NCBI GenBank assembly: GCA_964418645.1
Contig: CAYQME010000094.1
Location: 1-6,299 of the forward strand
Source: JAADHG01 sp964418645
GTDB taxonomy: Bacteria; Bacteroidota; Bacteroidia; Flavobacteriales; Flavobacteriaceae
Direction of reading: 5' to 3'
Length of the DNA: 6,299 nucleotides
Part shown: piece by piece, positions 6,287 to 6,299 of the stretch
Numbering within the stretch: position 1 is the stretch's first letter
Layout: every line of letters starts with the position of its first letter
Notes under the pieces: model-generated
Seen by the model: the letters and a program-made list of their open reading frames with translations, nothing else
What the model was told of the DNA's origin: nothing
Databases searched by the model: none
Made by a program: the position numbers and the translations under genes

Positions 6287-6299
6287 ATGAACCAACTTT
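6287..6299 (+). CDS. start of a downstream gene, cut by the window edge; possibly a PLP-dependent aminotransferase
   Basis: Twelve bases after the desaturase stop, an ATG opens with the codons for MNQL before the window ends. The spacing and direction fit a second gene in the desaturase operon, with no terminator between them. From memory, flavobacterial aspartate-aminotransferase-like proteins often begin MNQLS, which makes that family a guess. Four codons cannot establish identity, and even the gene call rests mainly on position. Confidence 0.4.

Noticed and set aside
1..6299. tRNA or rRNA genes, CRISPR array, insertion sequence, toxin-antitoxin or defence system
   Set aside because: Intergenic spaces are 149, 122, 7, 145 and 12 bp and are explained by promoters and a terminator. 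I saw no cloverleaf-like sequences, spaced direct repeats, transposase motifs or terminal inverted repeats.

Overview
The window looks like chromosomal DNA from a marine-type flavobacterium (Bacteroidetes, Flavobacteriaceae). It is AT-rich, and its intergenic spacers carry the Bacteroidetes -7 promoter element TAnnTTTG instead of E. coli-type -35/-10 boxes. Start codons mostly follow A-rich leaders, not spaced Shine-Dalgarno sites. The encoded proteins read like typical flavobacterial family members. The organism assignment is inferred from these features; no database comparison was possible.

Layout, left to right: (1) the 5' part of a leftward NRDE/TANGO2-family gene, cut off by the window edge; (2) a 149-bp divergent spacer with a good rightward -7 element; (3) pruA, a monofunctional L-glutamate gamma-semialdehyde (P5C) dehydrogenase, closed by a strong rho-independent hairpin; (4) a 690-residue membrane-anchored protein with a TolB/FlgO-like domain and TPR repeats, behind its own -7 element; (5) rsmG on the minus strand, meeting the TPR gene tail to tail with only 7 bp between the stop codons; (6) a 145-bp divergent spacer with back-to-back -7 elements; (7) a fatty acid desaturase of the DesA/front-end type; (8) the first codons of another rightward gene, 12 bp after the desaturase and probably in the same operon.

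The genes do not form an obvious single pathway. They are a housekeeping and metabolic neighbourhood: proline/arginine catabolism to glutamate (pruA), 16S rRNA modification (rsmG) and membrane lipid unsaturation (desaturase), plus two proteins of uncertain role (NRDE/TANGO2 and TolB-TPR). No gene-free stretch exceeds 300 bp. I saw no tRNA, rRNA, CRISPR array, insertion sequence or clear sign of transfer. I found no convincing undescribed system. The least understood item is the TolB-like/TPR membrane protein.
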